A DNA stretch of 64,000 bases from Acanthosepion lycidas. Its lineage: Eukaryota; Mollusca; Cephalopoda; Sepiida; Sepiidae. The notes beneath the pieces were generated by a model that was not told the DNA's origin, searched no databases, and saw only the letters and a program-made list of their open reading frames with translations. Made by a program: the position numbers and the translations under genes. The first letter of the stretch is position 1. Each line of letters starts with the position of its first letter. Positions 23,240 to 36,224 of the stretch are shown in pieces. The DNA is taken from positions 1 to 64,000 of the forward strand of contig CAWVQA010000069.1 of NCBI GenBank assembly GCA_963932145.1, read 5' to 3'.

Positions 23240-24320
23240 ATCGAATAGGCTAATAAAATCACTACCAAAAATGACAAATTTAATCGACTTTTTTTTTTCG
23301 ATACCCAAATAACGGGAACTGGGAACCCAAAGTTGAAGCTTCAAACGGCAATTTAAGGCATTTCCCTTGCAGCTAGGCTACCGGAAGTGGGGTTTATCAG
23401 ATTCTCCAACTCATTGTGCATCGAATAGGCTAAAAAAATCACTACCAAAAATGACAAATCTTAATCGACTTTTTTTTTCGATACCCAAATAACGGGAACT
23501 GGGAACCCAAAATTGAAGCTTCAAACGGCAATTTAAGGCATTTCTCTTGCAGCTAGGCTACCGGAAGTGGGGTTTATCAGATTCTCCAACTCATTGTGCA
23601 TCGAATAGGCTAAAAAAATCACTACCAAAAATGACAAATCTTAATCGCCTTTTTTTTTCGATACCCAAATAACGGGAACTGGGAACCCAAAGTTGAAGCT
23701 TCAAACGGCAATTTAAGGCATTTCTCTTGCAGCTAGGCTACCGGAAGTGGGGTTTATCAGATTCTCTAACTCATTGTGCATCGAATAGGCTAAAAAAATC
23801 ACTACCAAAAATGACAAATCTTAATCGACTTTTTTTTTCGATACCCAAATAACGGGAACTGGGAACCCAAAGTTGAAGCTTCAAACGGCAATTTAAGGCA
23901 TTTCTCTTGCAGCTAGGCTACCGGAAGTGGGGTTTATCAGATTCTCCAACTCATTGTGCATCGAATAGGCTAATAAAATCACTACCAAAAATGACAAATC
24001 TTAATCGACTTTTTTTTTCGATACCCAAATAACGGGAACTGGGAACCCAAAGTTGAAGCTTCAAACGGCAATTTAAGGCATTTCTCTTGCAGCTAGGCTA
24101 CCGGAAGTGGGGTTTATCAGATTCTCCAACTCATTGTGCATCGAATAGGCTAATAAAATCACTACCAAAAATGACAAATCTTAATCGACTTTTTTTTTTC
24201 GATACCCAAATAACGGGAACTGGGAACCCAAAGTTGAAGCTTCAAACGGCAATTTAAGGCATTTCCCTTGCAGCTAGGCTACCGGAAGTGGGGTTTATCA
24301 GATTCTCCAACTCATTGTGC
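23240..24320. repeat. Dispersed copy of the six-monomer block at 13503
   Basis: CCAAAATTGA (23512), ATCGCCTTTT (23648) and TCTCTAACTC (23767) repeat the series seen at 13.8-14.0, 16.8-17.1 and 18.5-18.7 kb. The CTAATCAAATC and TTTCGCTACCC tags of the nine-monomer unit are absent, so this copy is closer to the one at 13503-14584. Its first monomer has lost one base (AAATTTAATC, about 23276). Confidence 0.75.
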
Positions 24321-25943
24321 ATCGAATAGGCTAATAAAATCACTACCAAAAATGACAAATCTTAATCGACTTTTTTTTTCGTTACCCAAATAACGGGAAC
24401 TGGGAACCCAAAGTTGAAGCTTCAAACGGCAATTTAAGGCATTTCTCTTGCAGCTAGGCTACCGGAAGTGGGGTTTATCAGATTCTCCAACTCATTGTGC
24501 ATCGAATAGGCTAATAAAATCACTACCAAAAATGACAAATCTTAATCGACTTTTTTTTTTCGATACCCAAATAACGGGAACTGGGAACCCAAAGTTGAAG
24601 CTTCAAACGACAATTTAAGGCATTTCCCTTGCAGCTAGGCTACCGGAAGTGGGGTGTATCAGATTCTCCAACTCATTGTGCATCGAATAGGCTAAAAAAA
24701 TCACTACCAAAAATGACAAATCTTAATCGACTTTTTTTTTCGATACCCAAATAACGGGAACTGGGAACCCAAAGTTGAAGCTTCAAACGGCAATTTAAGG
24801 CATTTCTCTTGCAGCTAGGCTACCGGAAGTGGGGTTTATCAGATTCTCCAACTCATTGTGCATCGAATAGGCTAATAAAATCAATACCAAAAATGACAAA
24901 TCTTAATCGACTTTTTTTTTTGATACCCAAATAACGGGAACTGGGAACCCAAAGTTGAAGCTTCAAACGGCAATTTAAGGCATTTCTCTTGCAGCTAGGC
25001 TACCGGAAGTGGGGTTTATCAGATTCTCAAACTCATTGTGCATCGAATAGGCTAATAAAATCACTACCAAAAATGACAAATCTTAATCGACTTTTTTTTT
25101 TCGATACCCAAATAACGGGAACTGGGAACCCAAAGTTGAAGCTTCAAACGGCAATTTAAGGCATTTCTCTTGCAGCTAGGCTACCGGAAGTGGGGTTTAT
25201 CAGATTCTCCAACTCATTGTGCATCGAATAGGCTAAAAAAATCACTACCAAAAATGACAAATCTTAATCGACTTTTTTTTTCGATACCCAAATAACGGGA
25301 ACTGGGAACCCAAAGTTGAAGCTTCAAACGGCAATTTAAGGCATTTCTCTTGCAGCTAGGCTACCGGAAGTGGGGTTTATCAGATTCTCCAACTCATTGT
25401 GCATCGAATAGGCTAATAAAATCACTACCAAAAATGACAAATCTTAATCGACTTTTTTTTTTCGATACCCAAATAACGGGAACTGGGAACCCAAAGTTGA
25501 AGCTTCAAACGGCAATTTAAGGCATTTCCCTTGCAGCTAGGCTACCGGAAGTGGGGTTTATCAGATTCTCCAACTCATTGTGCATCGAATAGGCTAAAAA
25601 AATCACTACCAAAAATGACAAATCTTAATCGACTTTTTTTTTCGATACCCAAATAACGGGAACTGGGAACCCAAAGTTGAAGCTTCAAACGGCAATTTAA
25701 GGTATTTCTCTTGCAGCTAGGCTACCGGAAGTGGGGTTTATCAGATTCTCCAACTCATTGTGCATCGAATAGGCTAATAAAATCACTACCAAAAATGACA
25801 AATCTTAATCGACTTTTTTTTTCGATACCCAAATAACGGGAACTGGGAACCCAAAGTTGAAGCTTCAAACGGCAATTTAAGGCATTTCTCTTGCAGCTAG
25901 GCTACCGGAAGTGGGGTTTATCAGATTCTCCAACTCATTGTGC
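24321..25943. repeat. Ordinary satellite monomers with private substitutions
   Basis: About nine monomers. Single changes include TCGTTACCC (about 24379), AAACGACAATTT (about 24606), GGGGTGTATC (about 24652), TCAATACC (about 24881), TTTTGATACC (about 24920), CTCAAACTC (about 25028) and GGTATTTCTC (about 25702). No gene or insert. Confidence 0.85.
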
Positions 25944-26844
25944 ATCGAATAGGCTAAAAAAATCACTACCAAAAATGACAAATCTTAATCGACTTTTTTT
26001 TTCGATACCCAAATAACGGGAACTGCGAACCCAAAGTTGAAGCTTCAAACGGCAATTTAAGGCATTTCTCTTGCAGCTAGGCTACCGGAAGTGGGGTTTA
26101 TCATATTCTCCAACTCATTGTGCATCGAATAGGCTAATAAAATCACTACCAAAAATGACAAATCTTAATCGACTTTTTTTTTTCGATACCCAAATAACGG
26201 GAACTGGGAACCCAAAGTTGAAGCTTCAGACGGCAATTTAAGGCATTTCCCTTGCAGCTAGGCTACCGGAAGTGGGGTTTATCAGATTCTCCAACTCATT
26301 GTGCATCGAATAGGCTAAAAAAATCACTACCAAAAATGACAAATCTTAATCGACTTTTTTTTTCGATACCCAAATAACGGGAACTGGGAACCCAAAGTTG
26401 AAGCTTCAAACGGCAATTTAAGGCATTTCTCTTGCAGCTAGGCTACCGGAAGTGGGGTTTATCAGATTCTCCAACTCATTGTGCATCGAATAGGCTAATA
26501 AAATCACTACCAAAAATGACAAATCTTAATCGACTTTTTTTTTCGATACCCAAATAACGGGAACTGGGAACCCAAAGTTGAAGCTTCAAACGGCAATTTA
26601 AGGCATTTCTCTTGCAGCTAGGCTACCGGAAGTGGGGTTTATCAGATTCTCCAACTCATTGTGCATCGAATAGGCTAATAAAATCACTACCAAAAATGAC
26701 AAATCTTAATCGACTTTTTTTTTCGATACCCAAATAACGGGAACTGGGAACCCAAAGTTGAAGCTTCAAACGGCAATTTAAGGCATTTCAATTGCAGCTA
26801 GGCTACCGGAAGTGGGGTTTATCAGATTCTCCAACTCATTGTGC
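25944..26844. repeat. Five-monomer block, copy 1 of an 11-monomer-offset repeat
   Basis: AACTGCGAAC (26026), TCATATTCTCC (26104) and TTCAGACGG (26229) recur 1984 bp downstream in the same order. The last monomer has a private TTTCAATTGC (about 26787), so the copies have since diverged slightly. Confidence 0.85.
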
Positions 26845-27927
26845 ATCGAATAGGCTAATAAAATCACTACCAAAAATGACAAATCTTAATCGACTTTTTT
26901 TTTTCGATACCCAAATAACGGGAACTGGGAACCCAAAGTTGAAGCTTCAAACGGCAATTTAAGGCATTTCTCTTGCAGCTAGGCTACCGGAAGTGGGGTT
27001 TATCAGATTCTCCAACTCATTGTGCATCGAATAGGCTAATAAAATCACTACCAAAAATGACAAATCTTAATCGACTTTTTTTTTCGATACCCAAATAACG
27101 GGAACTGGGAACCCAAAGTTGAAGCTTCAAACGGCAATTTAAGGCATTTCTCTTGCAGCTAGGCTACCGGAAGTGGGGTTTATCAGATTCTCCAACTCAT
27201 TGTGCATCGAATAGGCTAATAAAATCACTACCAAAAATGACAAATCTTAATCGACTTTTTTTTTTCGATACCCAAATAACGGGAACTGGGAACCCAAAGT
27301 TGAAGCTTCAAACGGCAATTTAAGGCATTTCCCTTGCAGCTAGGCTACCGGAAGTGGGGTTTATCAGATTCTCCAACTCATTGTGCATCGAATAGGCTAA
27401 TAAAATCACTACCAAAAATGACAAATCTTAATCGACTTTTTTTTTCGATACCCAAATAACGGGAACTGGGAACCCAAAGTTGAAGCTTCAAACGGCAATT
27501 TAAGGCATTTCACTTGCAGCTAGGCTACCGGAAGTGGGGTTTATCAGATTCTCCAACTCATTGTGCATCGAATAGGCTAATAAAATCACTACCAAAAATG
27601 ACAAATCTTAATCGACTTTTTTTTTTCGATACCCAAATAACGGGAACTGGGAACCCAAAGTTGAAGCTTCAAACGGCAATTTAAGGCATTTCCCTTGCAG
27701 CTAGGCTACCGGAAGTGGGGTTTATCAGATTCTCCAACTCATTGTGCATCGAATAGGCTAAAAAAATCACTACCAAAAATGACAAATCTTAATCGACTTT
27801 TTTTTTCGATACCCAAATAACGGGAACTGGGAACCCAAAGTTGAAGCTTCAAACGGCAATTTAAGGCATTTCTCTTGCAGCTAGGCTACCGGAAGTGGGG
27901 TTTATCAGATTCTCCAACTCATTGTGC
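26845..27927. repeat. Six monomers between the 11-monomer-offset copies
   Basis: These are ordinary monomers, one with TTTCACTTGC (about 27508). With the flanking five-monomer copy they form an 11-monomer period of 1984 bp. Confidence 0.75.
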
Positions 27928-28828
27928 ATCGAATAGGCTAAAAAAATCACTACCAAAAATGACAAATCTTAATCGACTTTTTTTTTCGATACCCAAATAA
28001 CGGGAACTGCGAACCCAAAGTTGAAGCTTCAAACGGCAATTTAAGGCATTTCTCTTGCAGCTAGGCTACCGGAAGTGGGGTTTATCATATTCTCCAACTC
28101 ATTGTGCATCGAATAGGCTAATAAAATCACTACCAAAAATGACAAATCTTAATCGACTTTTTTTTTTCGATACCCAAATAACGGGAACTGGGAACCCAAA
28201 GTTGAAGCTTCAGACGGCAATTTAAGGCATTTCCCTTGCAGCTAGGCTACCGGAAGTGGGGTTTATCAGATTCTCCAACTCATTGTGCATCGAATAGGCT
28301 AAAAAAATCACTACCAAAAATGACAAATCTTAATCGACTTTTTTTTTCGATACCCAAATAACGGGAACTGGGAACCCAAAGTTGAAGCTTCAAACGGCAA
28401 TTTAAGGCATTTCTCTTGCAGCTAGGCTACCGGAAGTGGGGTTTATCAGATTCTCCAACTCATTGTGCATCGAATAGGCTAATAAAATCACTACCAAAAA
28501 TGACAAATCTTAATCGACTTTTTTTTTCGATACCCAAATAACGGGAACTGGGAACCCAAAGTTGAAGCTTCAAACGGCAATTTAAGGCATTTCTCTTGCA
28601 GCTAGGCTACCGGAAGTGGGGTTTATCAGATTCTCCAACTCATTGTGCATCGAATAGGCTAATAAAATCACTACCAAAAATGACAAATCTTAATCGACTT
28701 TTTTTTTCGATACCCAAATAACGGGAACTGGGAACCCAAAGTTGAAGCTTCAAACGGCAATTTAAGGCATTTCTCTTGCAGCTAGGCTACCGGAAGTGGG
28801 GTTTATCAGATTCTCCAACTCATTGTGC
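27928..28828. repeat. Five-monomer block, copy 2 of an 11-monomer-offset repeat
   Basis: The tags at 28010, 28088 and 28213 each lie 1984 bp after those at 26026, 26104 and 26229. Similarity fades after 28829, where the next monomer has ATGAGAAATC and the C state at position 126. Confidence 0.85.
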
Positions 28829-29551
28829 ATCGAATAGGCTAATAAAATCACTACCAAAAATGAGAAATCTTAATCGACTTTTTTTTTTCGATACCCAAAT
28901 AACGGGAACTGGGAACCCAAAGTTGAAGCTTCAAACGGCAATTTAAGGCATTTCCCTTGCAGCTAGGCTACCGGAAGTGGGGTTTATCAGATTCTCCAAC
29001 TCATTGTGCATCGAATAGGCTAATAAAATCACTTCCAAAAATGACAAATCTTAATCGACTTTTTTTTTCGATACCCAAATAACGGGAACTGGGAACCCAA
29101 AGTTGAAGCTTCAAACGGCAATTTAAGGCATTTCACTTGCAGCTAGGCTACCGGAAGTGGGGTTTATCAGATTCTCCAACTCATTGTGCATCGAATAGGC
29201 TAATAAAATCACTACCAAAAATGACAAATCTTAATCGACTTTTTTTTTTCGATACCCAAATAACGGGAACTGGGAACCCAAAGTTGAAGCTTCAAACGGC
29301 AATTTAAGGCATTTCTCTTGCAGCTAGGCTACCGGAAGTGGGGTTTATCAGATTCTCCAACTCATTGTGCATCGAATAGGCTAATAAAATCACTACCAAA
29401 AATGACAAATCTTAATCGACTTTTTTTTTTCGATACCCAAATAACGGGAACTGGGAACCCAAAGTTGAAGCTTCAAACGGCAATTTAAGGCATTTCCCTT
29501 GCAGCTAGGCTACCGGAAGTGGGGTTTATCAGATTCTCCAACTCATTGTGC
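28829..29551. repeat. Ordinary satellite monomers
   Basis: Four monomers, including ATGAGAAATC (about 28860), CACTTCCAAAA (about 29031) and TTTCACTTGC (about 29132). No gene or insert. Confidence 0.85.
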
Positions 29552-30812
29552 ATCGAATAGGCTAAAAAAATCACTACCAAATATGACAAATCTTAATCGA
29601 CTTTTTTTTTCGATACCCAAATAACGGGAACTGGGAACCCAAAGTTGAAGCTTCAAACGGCAATTTAAGGCATTTCTCTTGCAGCTAGTCTACCGGAAGT
29701 GGGGTTTATCAGATTCTCCAACTCATTGTGCATCGAATAGGCTAATAAAATCACTACCAAAAATGACAAATCTTAATCGACTTTTTTTTTCGATACCCAA
29801 ATAACGGGAACTGGGAACCCAAAGTTGAAGCTTCAAACGGCAATTTAAGGAATTTCTCTTGCAGCTAGGCTACCGGAAGTGGGGTTTACCAGATTCTCCA
29901 ACTCATTGTGCATCGAATAGGCTAATAAAATCACTACCAAAAATGACAAATCTTAATCGACTTTTTTTTTTCGATACCCAAATAACGGGAACTGGGAACC
30001 CAAAGTTGAAGCTTCAAACGGAAATTTAAGGCATTTCTCTTGCAGCTAGGCTACCGGAAGTGGGGTTTATCAGATTCTCCAACTCATTGTGCATCGAATA
30101 GGCTAATAAAATCACTACCAAAAATGACAAATCTTAATCGACTTTTTTTTTCGATACCCAAATAACGGGAACTGGGAACCCAAAGTTGAAGCTTCAAACG
30201 GCAATTTAAGGCATTTCCCTTGCAGCTAGGCTACCGGAAGTGGGGTTTATCAGATTCTCCAACTCATTGTCCATCGAATAGGCTAAAAAAATCACTACCA
30301 AAAATGACAAATCTTAATCGACTTTTTTTTTCGATACCCAAATAACGGGAACTGGGAACCCAAAGTTGAAGCTTCAAACGGCAATTTAAGGCATTTCCCT
30401 TGCAGCTAGGCCACCGGAAGTGGGGTTTATCAGATTCTCCAACTCATTGTGCACGAATAGGCTAATAAAATCACTACCAAAAATGACAAATCTTAATCGA
30501 CTTTTTTTTTTCGATACCCAAATAACGGGAACTGGGAACCCAAAGTTGAAGCTTCAAACGGCAATTTAAGGCATTTCCCTTGCAGCTAGGCTACCGGAAG
30601 TGGGGTTTATCAGATTCTCCAACTCATTGTGCATCGAATAGGCTAAAAAAATCACTACCAAAAATGACAAATCTTAATCGACTTTTTTTTTCGATACCCA
30701 AATAACGGGAACTGGGAACCCAAAGTTGAAGCTTCAAACGGCAATTTAATGCATTTCTCTTGCAGCTAGGCTACCGGAAGTGGGGTTTATCAGATTCTCC
30801 AACTCATTGTGC
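29552..30812. repeat. Seven-monomer segment of a long higher-order block, copy 1
   Basis: In order: GCTAGTCTACC (29689), AAGGAATTTC (29851), ACGGAAATTT (30022), GTGCACGAATAGG (30451; one base lost) and TTTAATGCATT (30750). All five recur 6673 bp downstream (37 monomers). Private changes in this copy are ACCAAATATGAC (about 29575), GGTTTACCAG (about 29884) and TTGTCCATCG (about 30270). Confidence 0.88.
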
Positions 30813-31895
30813 ATCGAATAGGCTAAAAAAATCACTACCAAAAATGACAAATCTTAATCGACTTTTTTTTTCGATACCCAAATAACGGGAACTGGGAACC
30901 CAAAGTTGAAGCTTCAAACGGCAATTTAAGGCATTTCTCTTGCAGCTAGGCTACCGGAAGTGGGGTTTATCAGATTCTCCAACTCATTGTGCATCGAATA
31001 GGCTAAAAAAATCACTACCAAAAATGACAAATCTTAATCGACTTTTTTTTTCGATACCCAAATAACGGGAACTGGGAACCCAAAGTTGAAGCTTCAAACG
31101 GCAATTTAAGGCATTTCTCTTGCAGCTAGGCTACCGGAAGTGGGGTTTATCAGATTCTCCAACTCATTGTGCATCGAATAGGCTAATAAAATCACTACCA
31201 AAAATGACAAATCTTAATCGACTTTTTTTTTTCGATACCCAAATAACGGGAACTGGGAACCCAAAGTTGAAGCTTCAAACGGCAATTTAAGGCATTTCTC
31301 TTGCAGCTAGGCTACCGGAAGTGGGGTTTATCAGATTCTCCAACTCATTGTGCATCGAATAGGCTAATAAAATCACTACCAAAAATGACAAATCTTAATC
31401 GACTTTTTTTTTTCGATACCCAAATAACGGGAACTGGGAACCCAAAGTTGAAGCTTCAAACGGCAATTTAAGGCATTTCCCTTGCAGCTAGGCTACCGGA
31501 AGTGGGGTTTATCAGATTCTCCAACTCATTGTGCATCGAATAGGCTAAAAAAATCACTACCAAAAATGACAAATCTTAATCGACTTTTTTTTTCGATACC
31601 CAAATAACGGGAACTGGGAACCCAAAGTTGAAGCTTCAAACGGCAATTCAAGGCATTTCTCTTGCAGCTAGTCTACCGGAAGTGGGGTTTATCAGATTCT
31701 CCAACTCATTGTGCACGAATAGGCTAATAAAATCACTACCAAAAATGACAAATCTTAATCGACTTTTTTTTTTCGATACCCAAATAACGGGAACTGGGAA
31801 CCCAAAGTTGAAGCTTCAAACGGCAATTTAAGGCATTTTCCCTTGCAGCTAGGCTACCGGAAGTGGGGTTTATCAGATTCTCCAACTCATTGTGC
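30813..31895. repeat. Six monomers joining two long-block segments
   Basis: This stretch includes GGCAATTCAAGG with GCTAGTCTACC (31649 and 31672), a pair that recurs 4690 bp later at 36339 and 36362, and a second GTGCACGAATAGG (31713). It therefore looks like another, partly rearranged passage through the same higher-order block. Confidence 0.72.
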
Positions 31896-33877
31896 ATCGA
31901 ATAGGCTAAAAAAATCACTACCAAAAATGACAAATCTTAATCGACTTTTTTTTTCGATACCCAAATAACGGGAACTGGGAACCCAAAGTTGAAGCTTCAA
32001 ACGGCAATTTAATGCATTTCTCTTGCAGCTAGGCTACCGGAAGTGGGGTTTATCAGATTCTCCAACTCATTGTGCATCGAATAGGCTAAAAAAATCACTA
32101 CCAAAAATGACAAATCTTAATCGACTTTTTTTTTCGATACCCAAATAACGGGAAAGGGAACCCAAAGTTGAAGCTTCAAACGGCAATTTAAGGCATTTCT
32201 CTTGCAGCTAGGCTACCGGAAGTGGGGTTTATCAGATTCTCCAACTCATTGTGCATCGAATAGGCTAATAAAATCAATACCAAAAATGACAAATCTTAAT
32301 CGACTTTTTTTTTTCGATACCCAAATAACGGGAACTGGGAACCCAAAGTTGAAGCTTCAAACGGCAATTTAAGGCATTTCCCTTGCAGCTAGGCTACCGG
32401 AAGTGGGGTTTATCAGATTCTCCAACTCATTGTGCATCGAATAGGCTAAAAAAATCACTACCAAAAATGACAAATCTTAATCGACTTTTTTTTTCGATAC
32501 CCAAATAACGGGAACTGGGAACCCAAAGTTGAAGCTTCAAACGGCAATTTAAGGCATTTCTCTTGCAGCTAGGCTACCGGAAGTGGGGTTTATCAGATTC
32601 TCCAACTCATTGTGCATCGAATAGGCTAATAAAATCACTACCAAAAATGACAAATCTTAATCGACTTTTTTTTTCGATACCCAAATAACGGGAACTGGGA
32701 ACCCAAAGTTGAAGCTTCAAACGGCAATTTAAGGCATTTCTCTTGCAGCTAGGCTACCGGAAGTGGGGTTTATCAGATTCTCCAACTCATTGTGCATCGA
32801 ATAGGCTAATAAAATCACTACCAAAAATGACAAATCTTAATCGACTTTTTTTTTCGATACCCAAATAACGGGAACTGGGAACCCAAAGTTGAAGCTTCAA
32901 ACGGCAATTTAAGGCATTTCTCTTGCAGCTAGGCTACCGGAAGTGGGGTTTATCAGATTCTCCAACTCATTGTGCATCGAATAGGCTAATAAAATCACTA
33001 CCAAAAATGACAAATCTTAATCGACTTTTTTTTTTCGATACCCAAATAACGGGAACTGGGAACCCGAAGTTGAAGCTTCAAACGGCAATTTAAGACATTT
33101 CATTTGCAGCTAGGCTACCGGAAGTGGGGTTTATCAGATTCTCCAACTCATTGTGCATCGAATAGGCTACAAAAATCACTACCAAAAATGACAAATCTTA
33201 ATCGACTTTTTTTTTCGATACCCAAATAACGGGAACTGGGAACCCAAAGTTGAAGCTTCAAACGGCAATTTAAGGCATTTCTCTTGCAGCTAGGCTACCG
33301 GAAGTGGGGTTTATCAGATTCTCCAACTCATTGTGCATCGAATAGGCTAATAAAATCACTACCAAAAATGACAAATCTTAATCGACTTTTTTTTTTCGAT
33401 ACCCAAATAACGGGAACTGGGAACCCAAAGTTGAAGCTTCAAACGGCAATTTAAGGCATTTCTCTTGCAGCTAGGCTACCGGAAGTGGGGTTTATCAGAT
33501 TCTCCAACTCATTGTGCATCGAATAGGCTAAAAAAATCACTACCAAAAATGACAAATCTTAATCGACTTTTTTTTTCGATACCCAAATAACGGGAACTGG
33601 GAACCCAAAGTTGAAGCTTCAAACGGCAATTTAAGGCATTTCCCTTGCAGCTAGGCTACCGGAAGTGGGGTTTATCAGATTCTCCAACTCATTTTGCATC
33701 GAATAGGCTAAAAAAATCACTACCAAAAATGACAAATCTTAATCGACTTTTTTTTTCGATACCCAAATAACGGGAACTGGGAACCCAAAGTTGAAGCTTC
33801 AAACGGCAATTTAAGGCATTTCTCTTGCAGCTAGGCTACCGGAAGTGGGGTTTATCAGATTCTCCAACTCATTGTGC
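31896..33877. repeat. Eleven-monomer segment of a long higher-order block, copy 1
   Basis: In order: TTTAATGCATT (32013), GGGAAAGGGAACC (about 32150; one base lost), CCCGAAGTTG (33066), GACATTTCATTTG (about 33094-33106) and GGCTACAAAAATC (33170). The series recurs at 37.3-39.5 kb. The offset is 5410 bp up to the GGGAAAGGG tag and 5590 bp after it, so one monomer was gained or lost between the copies. Confidence 0.88.
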
Positions 33878-36224
33878 ATCGAATAGGCTAATAAAATCAC
33901 TACCAAAAATGACAAATCTTAATCGACTTTTTTTTTTCGATACCCAAATAACGGGAACTGGGAACCCAAAGTTGAAGCTTCAAACGGCAATTTAAGGCAT
34001 TTCCCTTGCAGCTAGGCTACCGGAAGTGGGGTTTATCAGATTCTCCAACTCATTGTGCATCGAATAGGCTAAAAAAATCACTACCAAAAATGACAAATCT
34101 TAATCGACTTTTTTTTTTCGATACCCAAATAACGGGAACTGGGAACCCAAAGTTGAAGCTTCAAACGGCAATTTAAGGCATTTCTCTTGCAGCTAGGCTA
34201 CCGGAAGTGGGGTTTATCAGATTCTCCAACTCATTGTGCATCGAATAGGCTAATAAAATCACTACCAAAAATGACAAATCTTAATCGACTTTTTTTTTCG
34301 ATACCCAAATAACGGGAACTGGGAACCCAAAGTTGAAGCTTCAAACGGCAATTTAAGGCATTTCACTTGCAGCTAGGCTACCGGAAGTGGGGTTTATCAG
34401 ATTCTCCAACTCATTGTGCATCGAATAGGCTAATAAAATCACTACCAAAAATGACAAATCTTAATCGACTTTTTTTTTCGATACCCAAATAACGGGAACT
34501 GGGAACCCAAAGTTGAAGCTTCAAACGGCAATTTAAGGCATTTCTCTTGCAGCTAGTCTACCGGAAGTGGGGTTTATCAGATTCTCCAACTCATTGTGCA
34601 TCGAATAGGCTAATAAAATCACTACCAAAAATGACAAATCTTAATCGACTTTTTTTTTTCGATACCCAAATAACGGGAACTGGGAACCCAAAGTTGAAGC
34701 TTCAAACGGCAATTTAAGGCATTTCCCTTGCAGCTAGGCTACCGGAAGTGGGGTTTATCAGATTCTCCAACTCATTGTGCATCGAATAGGCTAATAAAAT
34801 CACTACCAAAAATGACAAATCTTAATCGACTTTTTTTTTTCGATACCCAAATAACGGGAACTGGGAACCCAAAGTTGAAGCTTCAAACGGAAATTTAAGG
34901 CATTTCTCTTGCAGCTAGGCTACCGGAAGTGGGGTTTATCAGATTCTCCAACTCATTGTGCATCGAATAGGCTAATAAAATCACTACCAAAAATGACAAA
35001 TCTTAATCGACTTTTTTTTTCGATACCCAAATAACGGGAACTGGGAACCCAAAGTTGAAGCTTCAAACGGCAATTTAAGGCATTTCCCTTGCAGCTAGGC
35101 TACCGGAAGTGGGGTTTATCAGATTCTCCAACTCATTGTGCATCGAATAGGCTAAAAAAATCACTACCAAAAATGACAAATCTTAATCGACTTTTTTTTT
35201 CGATACCCAAATAACGGGAACTGGGAACCCAAAGTTGAAGCTTCAAACGGCAATTTAATGCATTTCTCTTGCAGCTAGGCTACCGGAAGTGGGGTTTATC
35301 AGATTCTCCAACTCATTGTGCATCGAATAGGCTAAAAAAATCACTACCAAAAATGACAAATCTTAATCGACTTTTTTTTTCGATACCCAAATAACGGGAA
35401 CTGGGAACCCAAAGTTGAAGCTTCAAACGGCAATTTAAGGCATTTCTCTTGCAGCTAGGCTACCGGAAGTGGGGTTTATCAGATTCTCCAACTCATTGTG
35501 CATCGAATAGGCTAAAAAAATCACTACCAAAAATGACAAAACTTAATCGACTTTTTTTTTCGATACCCAAATAACGGGAACTGGGAACCCAAAGTTGAAG
35601 CTTCAAACGGCAATTTAAGGCATTTCTCTTGCAGCTAGGCTACCGGAAGTGGGGTTTATCAGATTCTCCAACTCATTGTGCATCGAATAGGCTAATAAAA
35701 TCACTACCAAAAATGACAAATCTTAATCGACTTTTTTTTTTCGATACCCAAATAACGGGAACTGGGAACCCAAAGTTGAAGCTTCAAACGGAAATTTAAG
35801 GCATTTCCCTTGCAGCTAGGCTACCGGAAGTGGGGTTTATCAGATTCTCCAACTCATTGTGCATCGAATAGGCTAAAAAAATCACTACCAAAAATGACAA
35901 ATCTTAATCGACTTTTTTTTTTCGATACCCAAATAACGGGAACTGGGAACCCAAAGTTGAAGCTTCAAACGGCAATTTAAGGCATTTCTCTTGCAGCTAG
36001 GCTACCGGAAGTGGGGTTTATCAGATTCTCCAACTCATTGTGCATCGAATAGGCTAATAAAATCACTACCAAAAATGACAAATCTTAATCGACTTTTTTT
36101 TTTCGATACCCAAATAACGGGAACTGGGAACCCAAAGTTGAAGCTTCAAACGGCAATTTAAGGCATTTCCCTTGCAGCTAGGCTACCGGAAGTGGGGTTT
36201 ATCAGATTCTCCAACTCATTGTGC
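33878..36224. repeat. Monomers between long higher-order copies, with a shortened copy of 29.6-30.8 kb
   Basis: GCTAGTCTACC (34557), ACGGAAATTT (34891) and TTTAATGCATT (35259) appear in the same order as at 29689, 30022 and 30750, but the last interval is two monomers shorter, so the GTGCACGAATAGG monomer is missing. A second ACGGAAATTT lies at 35792, and one monomer has ACAAAACTTAATC (about 35536). Confidence 0.72.
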
